A DNA stretch of 34,060 nucleotides, taken from Rhodoluna limnophila (GTDB lineage: Bacteria; Actinomycetota; Actinomycetes; Actinomycetales; Microbacteriaceae). The translations under genes were made by a program, and so were the position numbers. Shown here piece after piece: positions 1 to 9,800 of the stretch. The stretch is from contig CAMAXJ010000010.1 in NCBI GenBank assembly GCA_945862155.1, forward strand, positions 1-34,060, in the 5' to 3' direction. How positions within the stretch are numbered: position 1 is the first letter of the stretch; each line of letters begins with the position of its first letter. Below the pieces are notes generated by a model, which did not search any database, was not told where the DNA came from, and saw nothing but the letters and a program-made list of their open reading frames with translations.

Positions 1-51
1 GAACAGGGCAAGAACCGCCCAGAGCCCAAGGCTTGCCAGGCTGAGCGTCAC
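1..51 (-). CDS. comEC: ComEC/Rec2 DNA-uptake channel, N-terminal 17 codons only
   Basis: A GTG codon overlaps the comEA stop (GTGA). It opens a frame that runs without a stop to the window edge and reads MTLSLASLGLWAVLALF, a hydrophobic N-terminus fitting a membrane protein. In actinobacteria the gene after comEA is normally comEC, the inner-membrane channel that carries single-stranded DNA into the cell. The four-base stop/start overlap supports translational coupling with comEA. The name rests on position and hydrophobicity, because only 17 residues are visible and no ComEC motif can be checked. Confidence 0.55.
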   Translation of the reverse strand, partial: MTLSLASLGLWAVLALF

Positions 52-647
52 AACGTAATCAGATCGGTGAATCCGGCGAAAATCGAATCCCCAATTCCAC
101 TTACGTTTAGAAGATCCTCTTTGGTTTTGAATCCCCCGTTGGCATCTCGGTAAGCAATTATTCGAGAAGACAGCGCAGGTCCAATGCCCGGAAGTTCCTC
201 TAGCTGTTCTGCGGTTGCGCGATTAATGCTGATTAGCCCTCCAGGTGCAGAACCGCCTGCTTCGGCAATCTCGCCTACCTTGAAGACCACGATTTGCTCA
301 CCATCGGAAAGTTCTCTGGCGAGATTCACACTCGAGTTGTCGGCATCGGCTGTTAGACCTCCGGCCGCAAAAACAGCATCGACTAGTCGCGCACCTAGTG
401 GAAGTTGATACATGCCTGGCGTTTTGATTTCACCGACTATATGCACATACAAAAACTGTTCAATAGATTCCGCCTCGTTCAGGCCTTCACTAATCTCAAA
501 CTCACCAGTTGGAGCCTCGGGTCGATTGATGGCTACCAGTACCAAAGAAGCAACTGCAACCAGTGCTGCGAGAGAGACTAATAGCTTCCTGGTTACTTTT
601 TGATCGCCCGACAGAGCTGAAATTAGCTGAGTCTTGAGCCAGTCCAT
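48..647 (-). CDS. comEA: ComEA-family helix-hairpin-helix DNA-binding competence protein
   Basis: This 199-aa protein resembles ComEA, the membrane-anchored receptor that binds double-stranded DNA outside the membrane and passes it to ComEC. Residues ~21-41 form one membrane segment (LLVSLAALVAVASLVLVAI). An SLBB-like domain follows at ~67-120 (VHIVGEIKTPGMYQLP, then DAVFAAGGL). The C-terminal ~138-199 holds tandem helix-hairpin-helix motifs (INRATAEQLEELPGIGPAL and LLNVSGIGDS), the DNA-binding part. The start is ATG with no strong Shine-Dalgarno sequence. It follows leuS after 64 bp and overlaps the putative comEC start, the usual leuS-comEA-comEC order in this group. Family assignment is confident; whether the cell is naturally competent is not shown. 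Confidence 0.93.
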   Translation of the reverse strand: MDWLKTQLISALSGDQKVTRKLLVSLAALVAVASLVLVAINRPEAPTGEFEISEGLNEAESIEQFLYVHIVGEIKTPGMYQLPLGARLVDAVFAAGGLTADADNSSVNLARELSDGEQIVVFKVGEIAEAGGSAPGGLISINRATAEQLEELPGIGPALSSRIIAYRDANGGFKTKEDLLNVSGIGDSIFAGFTDLITL

Positions 648-681
648 AGCCCAAAGATAAATAGCGGACGCGCAGCTAGAA

Positions 682-694
682 AGCCCTCAGGGCT
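682..694 (-). terminator. Weak hairpin between leuS and comEA
   Basis: The short palindrome AGCCC-TGA-GGGCT lies just after the leuS stop on the minus strand and is followed by TTTCT. The stem has only five pairs and the U-tract is short. It could be a weak terminator or attenuator between leuS and comEA. Its core resembles the better terminator after tRNA-Ala. Confidence 0.3.
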
Positions 695-711
695 AATCTG
701 TGCAAAAGAAA

Positions 712-3186
712 CTAGTTAGTAGCGATGTTGACAAGCTTTGGCGCACGAACGATTACGTTCTTGACCTGCTTGCCTGCGAGGGCGTTTTGGACATTAACAG
801 AAGCCATAGCCAATGCCTCGAGTTCAGCTTCGGTTATCGAGGACGAAACCTCAAATTTATCACGCAATTTGCCATCCACCTGAACCACGGCCGTAAGAGT
901 GTCCCTTACCAAAAGCTCGGCAATCGGCTCAGCAAAGCCCGCCAAGGCAACAGCTGGCTTATGGCCAAGCAGTTGCCACATATCCTCAGCTGTGTAGGGG
1001 GCAAACAAGCTCAGGGCTTTGGCGACTGCCTCTGTTGCCTCACGAACGGCAGGGTCTGAGCCACCTGCTGGGCTATCGATGGTTTTGCGCAGCGCGTTTA
1101 CTAGCTCCATAATTTTTGCAACGCCCACGTTGAATTTGAAGGATTCAATTTGCTCTGGGAACTCCTTCAAAAACAAGTGAGTTGCTCGTCGAAGTTCTTT
1201 TTCTCCGGTTGCAAAATCAATACCCGGTCCACTACTCACATCTTGGGCACATCTCCAGGCGCGAGCAAGAAATTTGGCACTAGCGGCTGGAGAAACATCA
1301 GCCCAGTCAATGTCATCTTCCGGAGGGCCAGCAAATGCCATGGTTAGTCGAACCGCATCCACTCCGTGCTCATCCAATTGCTCGGAAAGGCGAACTAAGT
1401 TTCCGCGCGATTTGCTCATCGCGGATCCATTCATCAAGACCATGCCTTGGTTCAAAAGCCTTGTGAAGGGCTCTTCAAACTCAACGTAGCCCAGATCATG
1501 TAACACCTTGGTGAAAAAGCGTGCATAAAGAAGGTGCAAAATCGCGTGGGTGACTCCACCTACATACTGATCAACCGGTGCCCACTTCTTGGCTTGATCC
1601 TTTGGAAAAGCCTCGGTGTCTGAGTTTGGAGAAAGGAATCTCAAGAAATACCACGATGAGTCCACAAACGTGTCCATGGTGTCAGTATCGCGTTTGGCTG
1701 GCTGGCCACACTTAGGACAGGAGGCATTCACCCAGTCGCTTGCTCCCCCAAGAGGAGAAGTGCCCTTTGGGGAAAGATCAAGTCCTTTGGAGTCGGGAAG
1801 GCGAATAGGAAGTTCACTTGCTGGAACTGGAACTTCGCCGCAAGATTCGCAGTGCACAATTGGAATCGGAGTGCCCCAGTAGCGCTGGCGAGAAATTAGC
1901 CAATCACGAAGCCTAAAGTTCTTGGCTTTTTTACCCAAGCCTTTGGAAGCCAAAACCTCAGTGATTTTGGCGATAGCTTCGGTTTTCTTCAGGCCGTTGA
2001 GCTCAGCTGAATTTACAATCACGCCATCGCCAGTTGTAGCAACGCCCGATTGAGAAGGGTCATCTTCACCAGTATCGACAACCACCTGCACAGGCAAGTT
2101 GTTCTGTTTAGCAAAATCCAAATCTCGCTGGTCGTGAGCCGGAACGGCCATGATTGCACCAGTTCCATAGTCAGCAAGAACATAATCTGCAGCCCAGATC
2201 GGTAGCTTCTCACCGTTGACGGGGTTGATTGCAAATCTGCCAAGATCGATACCACGTTTGGGTCTATCGGTTGCAAGCCGCTCGATGTCGTTGGTCTTTT
2301 TGGTTTCTTCCAAAAAGTCCTGGAACTTGATTCGAACTTCAGGCGAAGCTTCGGAGGCAAGCTCTGCGGCCAGATCAGAATCCGCTGCAACCACCATAAA
2401 TGTTGCACCATACAAAGTGTCGGGGCGTGTGGTGTAAACCTCGATTGGGTTTTTTCTTCCTTCAATCTCAAACTTGACCTCTGCACCGTAGGATCTTCCA
2501 ATCCAATTGCGCTGCATGGAAAGCACCTTTGCCGGCCATGCTCCCTCAAGGGTGTCCAGGTCATCTAGCAATCTGTCGGCATAGTCGGTGACCTTGAAAT
2601 ACCACTGAGTCAGGGCCTTTTTTGTGACGGCTGTGTCGCATCTTTCACAAAGGCCCTGAACGACCTGCTCGTTGGCGAGCACAGTCTGACAAGAAGGACA
2701 CCAGTTGACGTTTGAGTTTTTGCGGTACGCCAGACCTTTGTTATAAAACTCGATGAATAACCACTGGTTCCATTTGTAATACTCAGGGTCAGAAGTAATA
2801 AGCACTCGGTCCCAGTCAAAGCTGCAGGCGTACCTTCGCATGGAAGCTTTTTGCTGAGCGATGTTGTCGTAGGTCCAGCCTCTTGGATCAAGCCCACGCT
2901 TGATTGCAGCGTTCTCGGCAGGTAGACCGAAAGAGTCCCAACCGATTGGGTGCATGACATTGAAGCCCTTTTGAATCCAGTACCTGGCGATTACATCGCC
3001 CAGTGCGTAAGCTTCGGCGTGACCCATGTGAAGATCGCCTGATGGATAAGGGAACATATCCAACACGTACTTCGTAGGTCTGTTATCCCCTGGCTTGCCA
3101 GAGTCAAATGGCTTTATTTCATCCCAAACCGGAAGCCATTTATCCGTTAACGCCTTCGCGTCAAACTGAGCTGGCTCGGTAGACAA
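712..3186 (-). CDS. leuS: Leucyl-tRNA synthetase
   Basis: This class Ia synthetase charges tRNA-Leu with leucine and edits mischarged tRNA in a CP1 domain. The HIGH motif is HMGH at residues 53-56 and the KMSKS motif appears as AMSKS at 589-593. The editing domain shows [14 protein letters not shown] and [13 protein letters not shown]. Zinc-ribbon pairs are visible (CPSC/CERC and CESC/CPKC). At 824 aa it is a normal, slightly short bacterial length. The start is TTG, chosen because AGGAG lies 7 bp upstream (AGGAGTTTTACTTTG) and because the N-terminus [10 protein letters not shown] reads naturally into the catalytic fold. It lies downstream of the 82-aa membrane protein and upstream of comEA, all on the same strand. 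Confidence 0.98.
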   Translation of the reverse strand: MSTEPAQFDAKALTDKWLPVWDEIKPFDSGKPGDNRPTKYVLDMFPYPSGDLHMGHAEAYALGDVIARYWIQKGFNVMHPIGWDSFGLPAENAAIKRGLDPRGWTYDNIAQQKASMRRYACSFDWDRVLITSDPEYYKWNQWLFIEFYNKGLAYRKNSNVNWCPSCQTVLANEQVVQGLCERCDTAVTKKALTQWYFKVTDYADRLLDDLDTLEGAWPAKVLSMQRNWIGRSYGAEVKFEIEGRKNPIEVYTTRPDTLYGATFMVVAADSDLAAELASEASPEVRIKFQDFLEETKKTNDIERLATDRPKRGIDLGRFAINPVNGEKLPIWAADYVLADYGTGAIMAVPAHDQRDLDFAKQNNLPVQVVVDTGEDDPSQSGVATTGDGVIVNSAELNGLKKTEAIAKITEVLASKGLGKKAKNFRLRDWLISRQRYWGTPIPIVHCESCGEVPVPASELPIRLPDSKGLDLSPKGTSPLGGASDWVNASCPKCGQPAKRDTDTMDTFVDSSWYFLRFLSPNSDTEAFPKDQAKKWAPVDQYVGGVTHAILHLLYARFFTKVLHDLGYVEFEEPFTRLLNQGMVLMNGSAMSKSRGNLVRLSEQLDEHGVDAVRLTMAFAGPPEDDIDWADVSPAASAKFLARAWRCAQDVSSGPGIDFATGEKELRRATHLFLKEFPEQIESFKFNVGVAKIMELVNALRKTIDSPAGGSDPAVREATEAVAKALSLFAPYTAEDMWQLLGHKPAVALAGFAEPIAELLVRDTLTAVVQVDGKLRDKFEVSSSITEAELEALAMASVNVQNALAGKQVKNVIVRAPKLVNIATN

Positions 3187-3249
3187 AGTAAAACTCCTAA
3201 AGATTGCAGGCTTTCCTTTGGCAAGGTTACCAAGGCTAGGGCTTTGGGT

Positions 3250-3498
3250 TTACTTCTTCGAAGCAGGCCATAACGTGATTACGGCCGTCAATATCGCCCA
3301 AGCAAGGGGAATCATGCCCAATCGGTCAGATCCCTGCCAAGCCACAAGGGCTAGCACGCCAAGTGCAACTGCGGCACCCAAGGGCCAGTAGCGAGAGATC
3401 TTGTTTTTGCGAGCAAGTACGGCAAGAACAACCGAGCCTGCACCGATAAAGATCAGGCCAAAAAGTATTCCTGTTACAAGAAGTGCTAAACTTTCCAT
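3250..3498 (-). CDS. Small integral membrane protein, unknown function
   Basis: I do not recognise a family for this 82-aa protein. It shows a hydrophobic N-terminal helix (~5-27, LLVTGILFGLIFIGAGSVV), a basic loop (RKNKISR), and two more hydrophobic stretches (~40-54 and ~62-77), ending in SKK; three membrane passes are likely. The ATG start has a very good AGGAGG 8 bp upstream, and that site lies inside the last codons of pabB, so the gene is probably co-transcribed and coupled with pabB. leuS follows after 63 bp. The strong ribosome-binding site and clean hydrophobic pattern argue that it is real. No role in folate or tRNA charging can be inferred from sequence alone. Confidence 0.8.
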   Translation of the reverse strand: MESLALLVTGILFGLIFIGAGSVVLAVLARKNKISRYWPLGAAVALGVLALVAWQGSDRLGMIPLAWAILTAVITLWPASKK

Positions 3499-3503
3499 TT
3501 TTT

Positions 3504-4829
3504 CTAACCTCCTAGCGCCTCAAGTAGCGCCTTTGATTTGAGCATAGTTTCTTCAAACTCACTCTCAGGGTCAGAATCAATTGTTATTCCGCCACCAACT
3601 CCTAGGGTTGCCGAAGTTCCCTCAAAAACCAGGGTCCTGATGGTCATTCCAAAATCCGCCGAGCCATCAAATCCGAGGTATCCAAAAGCTCCCGAGTAGA
3701 TATTTCTTGGCCCACTCTCAAGCGATTGCAAAATCTCCACCGCTTTAATCTTTGGCGCACCCGTCATTGATCCTCCAGGAAAACAAGCTGCCAGGGCACT
3801 GGTTGCGCTTTCGCCGGGCTTGAGTGTTCCTGTGACAGTGCTTACAAGCTGGTGAACGGTTGCGTAGCTTTCAATCTCAAAGAGTTTTTCAACGGTCACC
3901 GAATCTATTTGGCAGACTCGACCCAGATCGTTTCTCATTAGATCCACAATCATCAAGTTCTCAGCGCGTTCTTTTTCGTTGTTAGCTAATTCGTTGGCAA
4001 TCTTGGCATCCTCTTCCAGGTCTTGAGATCTAGGCCTAGTTCCCTTGATTGGTTTAGAAGATGCTTTTCCACTAGCTGAAACTTTCAAGAACTGCTCAGG
4101 AGATGAGCTGACAATTTCTACTCCGCCGAGTTTGAGATAGCCGCCGTACGGTGCTGGGTTTGATTCACAGAGAGTGATGAATGTTCTTAAGGCATCAGCT
4201 TCGTGCTCGATGTGAATCTGGTTCGTTAGGCAAAGCTGAAACACGTCTCCGGTTTTTATGTGCTCCTTGGCTTTTTGGATTAGCTCAAGGTAGTTTTCCT
4301 TGGAGTGACGAAGTTTGGTAGAAACCAAGGTTGGTGCCTTGGTTTTTTGCATGAAGGATCCCAACTCCCCTCCAACCAGGGTGAGCCTCAATAAAGCTGC
4401 CCGATGCCAGTTGTCAAATTCTTCTTTGGTTTCAAACAGCCCAATGAAATACATTGTCTTGTGCTTGTGATCAAAGACCATGGCTCGATCAACAATCATG
4501 AATTGGGCTTTGGGGTGCAGTCCTGATTTCTCGGCATTTCCTAGTTCGTAGCCAAGATAGCCAATCAGGCCTGGTCTAAAGCTAAATGGGATATCTATTT
4601 CAGGGGCAGATTCAATCGAAGCGTTGATCGCCTCTATGTGCTCGCTTGCGAGCGCGAAGGCTTCATTGCCTGCCAAGAGTATTGATCCTGCGGATCCGAT
4701 AACTGAAACCGGTTCGTCCTGATTAGTTGACCTATCAAGCCAGAAAGCATTGGGGTCTTTTGAGTGCATGCCTACAAAGACATCGGCTGGATTTACCCAG
4801 CCTCGAAGCTTTTCTATCTCTAGACGCAA
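3504..4829 (-). CDS. pabB: Aminodeoxychorismate synthase component I (PabB)
   Basis: This 441-aa chorismate-utilising enzyme probably converts chorismate to 4-amino-4-deoxychorismate for folate synthesis, using ammonia from a glutaminase partner (PabA, not in this window). The C-terminal ~270 residues are the chorismate-binding domain: GDVFQLCLTNQ, PIKGTRPR, VDLMRNDLGRVC, FPGGSMTGAPKIKA and YSGAFGYLG. The lysine in PIKGT is what PabB carries where anthranilate synthase TrpE normally has alanine, so PabB is preferred over TrpE. The next-door divergent gene is PabC-like, which agrees. The start is TTG (MRLEIEKLRG) with AGGTG about 8 bp upstream; no nearby ATG fits. Confidence 0.88.
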   Translation of the reverse strand: MRLEIEKLRGWVNPADVFVGMHSKDPNAFWLDRSTNQDEPVSVIGSAGSILLAGNEAFALASEHIEAINASIESAPEIDIPFSFRPGLIGYLGYELGNAEKSGLHPKAQFMIVDRAMVFDHKHKTMYFIGLFETKEEFDNWHRAALLRLTLVGGELGSFMQKTKAPTLVSTKLRHSKENYLELIQKAKEHIKTGDVFQLCLTNQIHIEHEADALRTFITLCESNPAPYGGYLKLGGVEIVSSSPEQFLKVSASGKASSKPIKGTRPRSQDLEEDAKIANELANNEKERAENLMIVDLMRNDLGRVCQIDSVTVEKLFEIESYATVHQLVSTVTGTLKPGESATSALAACFPGGSMTGAPKIKAVEILQSLESGPRNIYSGAFGYLGFDGSADFGMTIRTLVFEGTSATLGVGGGITIDSDPESEFEETMLKSKALLEALGG

Positions 4830-4919
4830 TGTAAGTTCACCTAATCAAGGGTTGGGGAAAACGGTCTCGGAATTGCTCGTAATCTATAGATTAGAGCAAG
4901 GCCTACCAAGAGGAATTTG

Positions 4920-5711
4920 ATGAGCGTTCTAGGAGATTTCTACCGCCTAGAAGCAGGCGAGCTCAAACCCGTACTCGAATCCTCAACGGATGTTCAATTA
5001 AGGGTTGCCGACTCCTGGCTTGTCGAGGACGGTCGGGTTAGATCTCTTACCGCTCACTTCGAACGCTTTGCTAGTTGGGTTGTCCAAGAAGATCCAAACC
5101 AGAAGCAGTATCTGGATGGGTATTTTGCTGAGATTAGGCGACTACTTCCAAGGCAAGGTCGCTGGTTCCCACGTATGGAGTACCACGGTGAGCAGCCGTC
5201 GAACCTGAGGCTATATCTTCGGCTTCGAGAAGCACCTTCAAAGATTGATTCTGTTTCACTATGGAGCTATCCGGAACCTGATCCGCGACTGAATCCTAGA
5301 GTGAAGGGACCGGATCTATCGCTGTGCCAGCAACTTAGGCGCCACGCCAACATGAACGGTGCTGATGAGGCAGTTATCACCAACTCAAAGGGCTTTGTTG
5401 CGGAAGGAGCGCTGAGTGCTCTGGTTTGGTGGCGCGGGGATGTGCTTTGTTCTTCAGATGATCAAACCGATTGGCTTCCTTCGATAACCCGTGACGAGGT
5501 GATTTCTATCGCATCTCAAATGGGCTTTGAAGTTCGGGTGGAAAACGTTAGGGCTGAGGATTTAGCGAGATTGCCAATTTGGGCCCTTAGCTCGCTCAAT
5601 GGCATCATGCCGGTTCGCTCCTGGGTTGGTATTTCCGATCAGCTTCCCGAATCGGTCAATCTGGAACCGTTTTTGAAGCGCATGAAGCTATTGGGCACAC
5701 AGCTGGACTAA
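4920..5711 (+). CDS. pabC: Aminotransferase class IV, probable 4-amino-4-deoxychorismate lyase
   Basis: This ~263-aa fold-type IV PLP enzyme probably removes pyruvate from aminodeoxychorismate to give p-aminobenzoate. Family features are an N-terminal substrate region (RVADSWLVEDGRVRSLTAH), the likely PLP lysine in RVKGPDLSLC, NMNGADEAVITNSKGFVAEG (cofactor-phosphate region) and SSLNGIMPV near the end. The listed ORF starts at a TTG at 4917, but the ATG at 4920 sits 6 bp after AGAGG and is the better start. It is divergent from pabB across 90 bp, so the two successive steps of pABA synthesis are back to back. A branched-chain or D-amino-acid aminotransferase of the same fold cannot be fully excluded. 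Confidence 0.8.
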   Translation: MSVLGDFYRLEAGELKPVLESSTDVQLRVADSWLVEDGRVRSLTAHFERFASWVVQEDPNQKQYLDGYFAEIRRLLPRQGRWFPRMEYHGEQPSNLRLYLRLREAPSKIDSVSLWSYPEPDPRLNPRVKGPDLSLCQQLRRHANMNGADEAVITNSKGFVAEGALSALVWWRGDVLCSSDDQTDWLPSITRDEVISIASQMGFEVRVENVRAEDLARLPIWALSSLNGIMPVRSWVGISDQLPESVNLEPFLKRMKLLGTQLD

Positions 5712-5758
5712 AGCCAACCATCAGGGTTTTCTCACACTTTTCATGGGATGATTTTCAT

Positions 5759-6418
5759 GTGAATGAGATTCTGGACTGGTTGCTTACTGGGGTATCTGGT
5801 ATCGACCCGTTATGGCGTAACTTCTTTGCAGGTCTTGCCATCATGCTCGAAACTTCATTGTTTGTTGGAATCATCGTTCCCGGCGACAGCGTAGTTTTGG
5901 TTGCCTCAACGGGAGTAGTAGACCTTCCTGACTTCTTCTGGTTGGTAGGGGCTGTTCTGGTGGGCTCAATGATTGGTGAAACCCTCGGTTTCTCTATTGG
6001 AAGACTCTTCGGCAAAAGAATTAGATCCTCCAAGTTGGGCCAGCGCTTTGGCGAGGAGAACTGGAAGCGGGCAGACATATTCGTTGAAAAGCGCGGCGGA
6101 CCAGCGGTTGCAATCTCTAGATTCCTGCCAGTTCTTCACTCGCTAGTTCCAGTGGTGGCGGGAGCCACAACCATGCGCTACAAAACCTTCATTACCTGGA
6201 CTTTTGGGGCTTGTCTGGTCTGGGCCAGCACCTACGTCGGCATCGGATACATCGCTAAAGCCAGCTACCAAGAAGTTGCCTCAAGCTTCAAATTTGGCGC
6301 CCTGGCCTTTGTTGGCGTTTTGGCCATTTTTATCCTGGTTATTCACCTTGCCAAGACCAAGATCTCCAAGGTTGCCGACCAGATGATCGACGAAGAGATC
6401 AACAAAACCAATAAATAG
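5759..6418 (+). CDS. DedA-family membrane protein
   Basis: This 219-aa integral membrane protein belongs to the DedA/SNARE-associated family. Some members recycle the undecaprenyl-phosphate lipid carrier or maintain membrane potential. Typical signatures are LETSLFVGIIVPGDSVV with an acidic residue in the first re-entrant region, GSMIGETLGFSIGRLFGKR, and the arginine motif SRFLPVLHSLVPVVAGAT. Hydrophobic segments lie at ~20-45, 57-75, 130-160 and 180-203, and the C-terminus is charged (DQMIDEEINKTNK). The start is GTG, with only a weak GGGAT-like site upstream. It follows pabC by 47 bp and precedes the SOS box; neither neighbour clarifies its substrate. Confidence 0.9.
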   Translation: MNEILDWLLTGVSGIDPLWRNFFAGLAIMLETSLFVGIIVPGDSVVLVASTGVVDLPDFFWLVGAVLVGSMIGETLGFSIGRLFGKRIRSSKLGQRFGEENWKRADIFVEKRGGPAVAISRFLPVLHSLVPVVAGATTMRYKTFITWTFGACLVWASTYVGIGYIAKASYQEVASSFKFGALAFVGVLAIFILVIHLAKTKISKVADQMIDEEINKTNK

Positions 6419-6468
6419 CTGCCTTCTGGGCTCGATTTTCCTTTGTCGGTCCATAGCCATACACTAAT

Positions 6469-6496
6469 GATTATTCGAACAAGTGTTCGAATAATC
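6469..6496. promoter_or_regulatory. LexA (SOS) operator upstream of DUF6504-dnaE2
   Basis: The sequence TCGAACAAGTGTTCGA (6475-6490) matches the actinobacterial SOS box TCGAAC-N4-GTTCGA at every constrained base. The symmetry extends six bases further on each side, giving two perfect 12-bp arms (GATTATTCGAAC and its complement) around AAGT. It lies 8 bp before the DUF6504 start and is the last element before the dnaE2 operon, exactly where LexA would block initiation. A possible -10 (TACACT, 6460-6465) abuts it, but no convincing -35 was found. Prediction: DNA damage, RecA and LexA cleavage induce DUF6504 and dnaE2. Confidence 0.92.
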
Positions 6497-6504
6497 AGCC
6501 GTTT

Positions 6505-6801
6505 ATGGGGAAGTTCATGATTGCAGTCGACGAAAACGTCAAGGTTCTTACCAACCAACAAGGAGAGCCGGTTCGCTTCAGCTGGCGAAATGGCAGCTAC
6601 CAGGTCACCTCACGCCCTGAGCGTTGGTTTTCAAGAAAGCCCTGGTGGCTAGAAGCCAGCCGAGCCCAGCGCGGCATTGGATCAGAGGTTTTAGAAGTTG
6701 AGATGTGGCGAATAACTGCCGCCAAAGGAGTCAACTCCCCCAGTGAATTTGAACTACTTCACAGCAATGACCGCTGGCAATTGGTTCGAATCTTTGGCTA
6801 A
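6505..6801 (+). CDS. DUF6504-like small protein linked to dnaE2
   Basis: This 98-aa soluble protein is rich in Trp and Arg (VRFSWRNGSYQV, RPERWFSRKPWWLEASR, EMWRITAAKG, FELLHSNDRWQLVRIFG). It resembles the DUF6504 family, whose members in actinobacteria commonly sit between imuB and dnaE2; that match is from memory. No catalytic motif is evident. It is the first gene after the SOS box, and dnaE2 begins 2 bp after its stop, so the two are almost certainly one SOS-induced transcript and translationally coupled. The ATG at 6505 lacks a Shine-Dalgarno sequence; the ATG at 6517 has GGGG six bases upstream and is an alternative start. A role in damage-tolerant replication is guilt by association only. 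Confidence 0.8.
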   Translation: MGKFMIAVDENVKVLTNQQGEPVRFSWRNGSYQVTSRPERWFSRKPWWLEASRAQRGIGSEVLEVEMWRITAAKGVNSPSEFELLHSNDRWQLVRIFG

Positions 6802-6803
6802 AT

Positions 6804-9800
6804 ATGTCCTTTACTCACCTGAACGTCTCGTCGGCCTACTCGTTTCATTTTGGAACAGCTAAGCCTGAGAAGCTAACCCAAGCTGCTGCAAGCTTTGGTC
6901 AGGATGCGCTGGCTATAACCGATATGAACGGTCTTTACGGAGCAGTGAAACATATCGGGTCGTGTCTAGATAAAAACATCAGTCCAATAGTTGGGGTTCG
7001 ACTGGAGGTCCAAAACCGGGGCATTGTTACAATCCTGGCTAAGGGGCATAACAAAGGAACAGGCTGGGCAGCTCTTTGCAAGATAGTTTCAAAAGCCCAA
7101 AGCAAATCAAAAAAAGAAATAGCCATCACAGAAAAGGATCTATCGGAACTTATAGCTACCGATGGAAAACCCAACTGCACTATCTTGCTGGGACCCGACT
7201 CTGATTTTGGTAGGGCAGTTATTGATTCCAACGCGACCGTTTCTGCAAAAAAGCTCTTGGCTTGGCAGGAGCTAATTCCAGTTAGCGAATGCTTAAGTGT
7301 AGAAATTGTTTCTCACCTAACTGAGCCTGGTACAAACTACTCGACCCTGCAGGCTAAAAGAATGTTGCAGTTGGCAATTACCTTAGGAGTTAGAGCCGTG
7401 ATAACAAACGCGGTTCGCTATCTGGAGCCAGATGATGCGCTAACCGGAGATGTTCTAGATGCCGCAAGGCACCTAGAGCCACTTGGGATCTTTACCCCTC
7501 AACCCAATGCCCAGGCATGGCTCAAGCCCGAATCGCTGATGAACAAGCTCGCAGTTGAGATAACACAAAGCCAAGAGCTAGCAGCCACCCTTATGAAAAA
7601 TACCGAGGAATTAGCCAATAGCCTTCGGCTTGACCCGGTTAGTGACTGCGACTGGTCAAGACCTAAAACCCCAGAGAAATCAGCTCTCGGCATTGAAGGA
7701 AATCCTTTTGAGGTGCTCTGGCAAAAAGCTCACGCTGGCATTAGCTGGCGCTACCCAAATCTTTCAGACAACAAGCTGCTTCCGGTTAGGCATCGACTAC
7801 ATCAAGAGCTAATAACAATCAACAAACTTGGCTTTGCCACCTACTTTCTAACCGTGGCCGATGTTGCCCAGATGATTCGAGATATGCGAATTCGAACAGC
7901 TGCTAGAGGTTCAGGTGCTGGGTCACTAACAAATTACCTACTTGGTATTAGCGGAGTTGATCCGATTGAGCACGATCTGCTGTTTGAAAGATTCCTGAGC
8001 ACCGAGCGTTCCAGTCTTCCTGATATCGACATCGATGTTGAATCAGCCAGAAGGCATGATATTTATCGAGCAATCTTTAAGCGCTACGGTGGCAATCGCG
8101 TAACGCTGCTTTCGATGCAATCCACCTACCGCGGCCGAGGTGCGGTTAGAGATGGCGGCTTGGCACTTGGCTTTGAAGAAGATCAGATCGATGAGATTGC
8201 CAAAAGCATTTGGCGCTTTAGTGCTAGAAACTTTCGAGGCATGCTAGGACAAAAGCCCGAACTTCAAAAACTAGCCCAACAGCTTGAACATGATCGAAGA
8301 CTAAACCTGCTTGTCGATGTTACTGAGCGCCTCGATAGACTGCCTAGGCACATCTCGATGCATCCCTGCGGTGTGATTCTAGGAAACGAAAATCTTTTAT
8401 CTTTGACACCAGTTGAACCAAGCGGTTTAGGGCTACCGATGAGTCAGTTCGATAAGGACGATATGGACCCGATGGGAATGCTCAAACTAGACATTCTTGG
8501 AGTGCGGATGCAATCCAGCATGGCCTACGCAATTAGAGAAATAGAACGCGTGTCTGGAGAAGTTATTGATCTTGACTCAATCGCACGCGACGATAAGGAA
8601 ACCTTCAGGCAAATCAGGACCACCAACACCCTCGGTGTTTTTCAAATCGAGAGTCCAGGCCAGCGAGAGCTAACTGGCAAGCACCAACCAACTGAGTTCA
8701 ATGACCTAACAATCCAGATTTCACTATTTAGGCCAGGTCCGATGAAAGGCAACATGATTGCCCCATACCTTGATGGCCGGCATGGTTTTGTAAAGCCCGA
8801 CCTGATTCATCCGGATTTGGCTCCGATTCTGACATCAACTCAGGGTGTTGTGATATTCCACGAGCAGGTGCTGAAGATATTGAACGTGATGACCGGGTGC
8901 TCGCTTGCCAAAGCAGACGAGCTTCGAAGAACCCTAGAAAAAGACCGTGGCTTTGTTGAGAAGTTCTTTAGGCAAAACGCCACTAAGCGCGGCTATTCAA
9001 AAGCGGTTGTCGATCGAATCTGGAGCGTGCTAGAAGGCTTTGGAAGCTTTGGGTTCTGTAAAGCACACGGTGCCGCATTTGCTCTTCCCACCTACCAAAG
9101 CGCCTGGCTCAAAACCCACTACCCAACTGAGTTTCTAGCAGGTCTATTCACACATGATCCAGGGATGTATCCGAAGCGACTGCTGTTATCTGAAGCTCGA
9201 AGACTAGGGGTAAAGATACTGCCGCTTGATGTCAATAAATCCAAGGATGAGTATCTGGTTGAAAAAACCATCGATGGCACCGGTATTCGAATGGCACTAA
9301 CCGATCTGCATGGAATCTCAAACTCCGAGATAACAAGAATTATCAAGCAGGCACCTTTTATTGATTTGGCGGATTTCTACCTGCGGGCAACGCCTTCCAG
9401 GGTTACCGTAAAGCGATTAGCCCTGGTGGGGGCGCTTGATGAACTAGCCGGTGGCTCAAACGATCACACCAGAGGAGATGTCCTAGAAAGAGTTCGTCAA
9501 CTAACAGCCCTGAAGACAAAGCCAAAGCTAGATCAAAATCAGCCAATGCTGGATTTTGAAGCGAAGGAGCAAATGCCCTCTGGCTTCGCCCCAATTTCAG
9601 CAACTGGGCAAATTCAGGCAGAGCTAGATCTGCTGGGAATGGATATAACGGATCATCAATTGGCTAAGTATCAACCCATGCTGGATCAGATGGGTGTTGT
9701 TAGGTCAAATGAACTAGTTGGGTTGAGATCAAAAACCGACGTGTTGATAGCAGGAGTTAGGGTTGCAACCCAAAGCCCTCCGATGCGATCTGGCAAGCGA

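Noticed and set aside
747-760. Palindrome GAACGATTACGTTC as a second SOS box
   Set aside because: The GAAC/GTTC half-sites are six bases apart instead of four, and it is inside the leuS coding end.
2019-2564. 181-aa minus-strand ORF inside leuS in another frame
   Set aside because: Out-of-frame reading of leuS (same strand); no independent start signal or recognisable motif.
3504-4829. Assignment as anthranilate synthase TrpE
   Set aside because: The PIKGT lysine and the adjacent PabC-like gene favour PabB; TrpE usually has alanine at that place.
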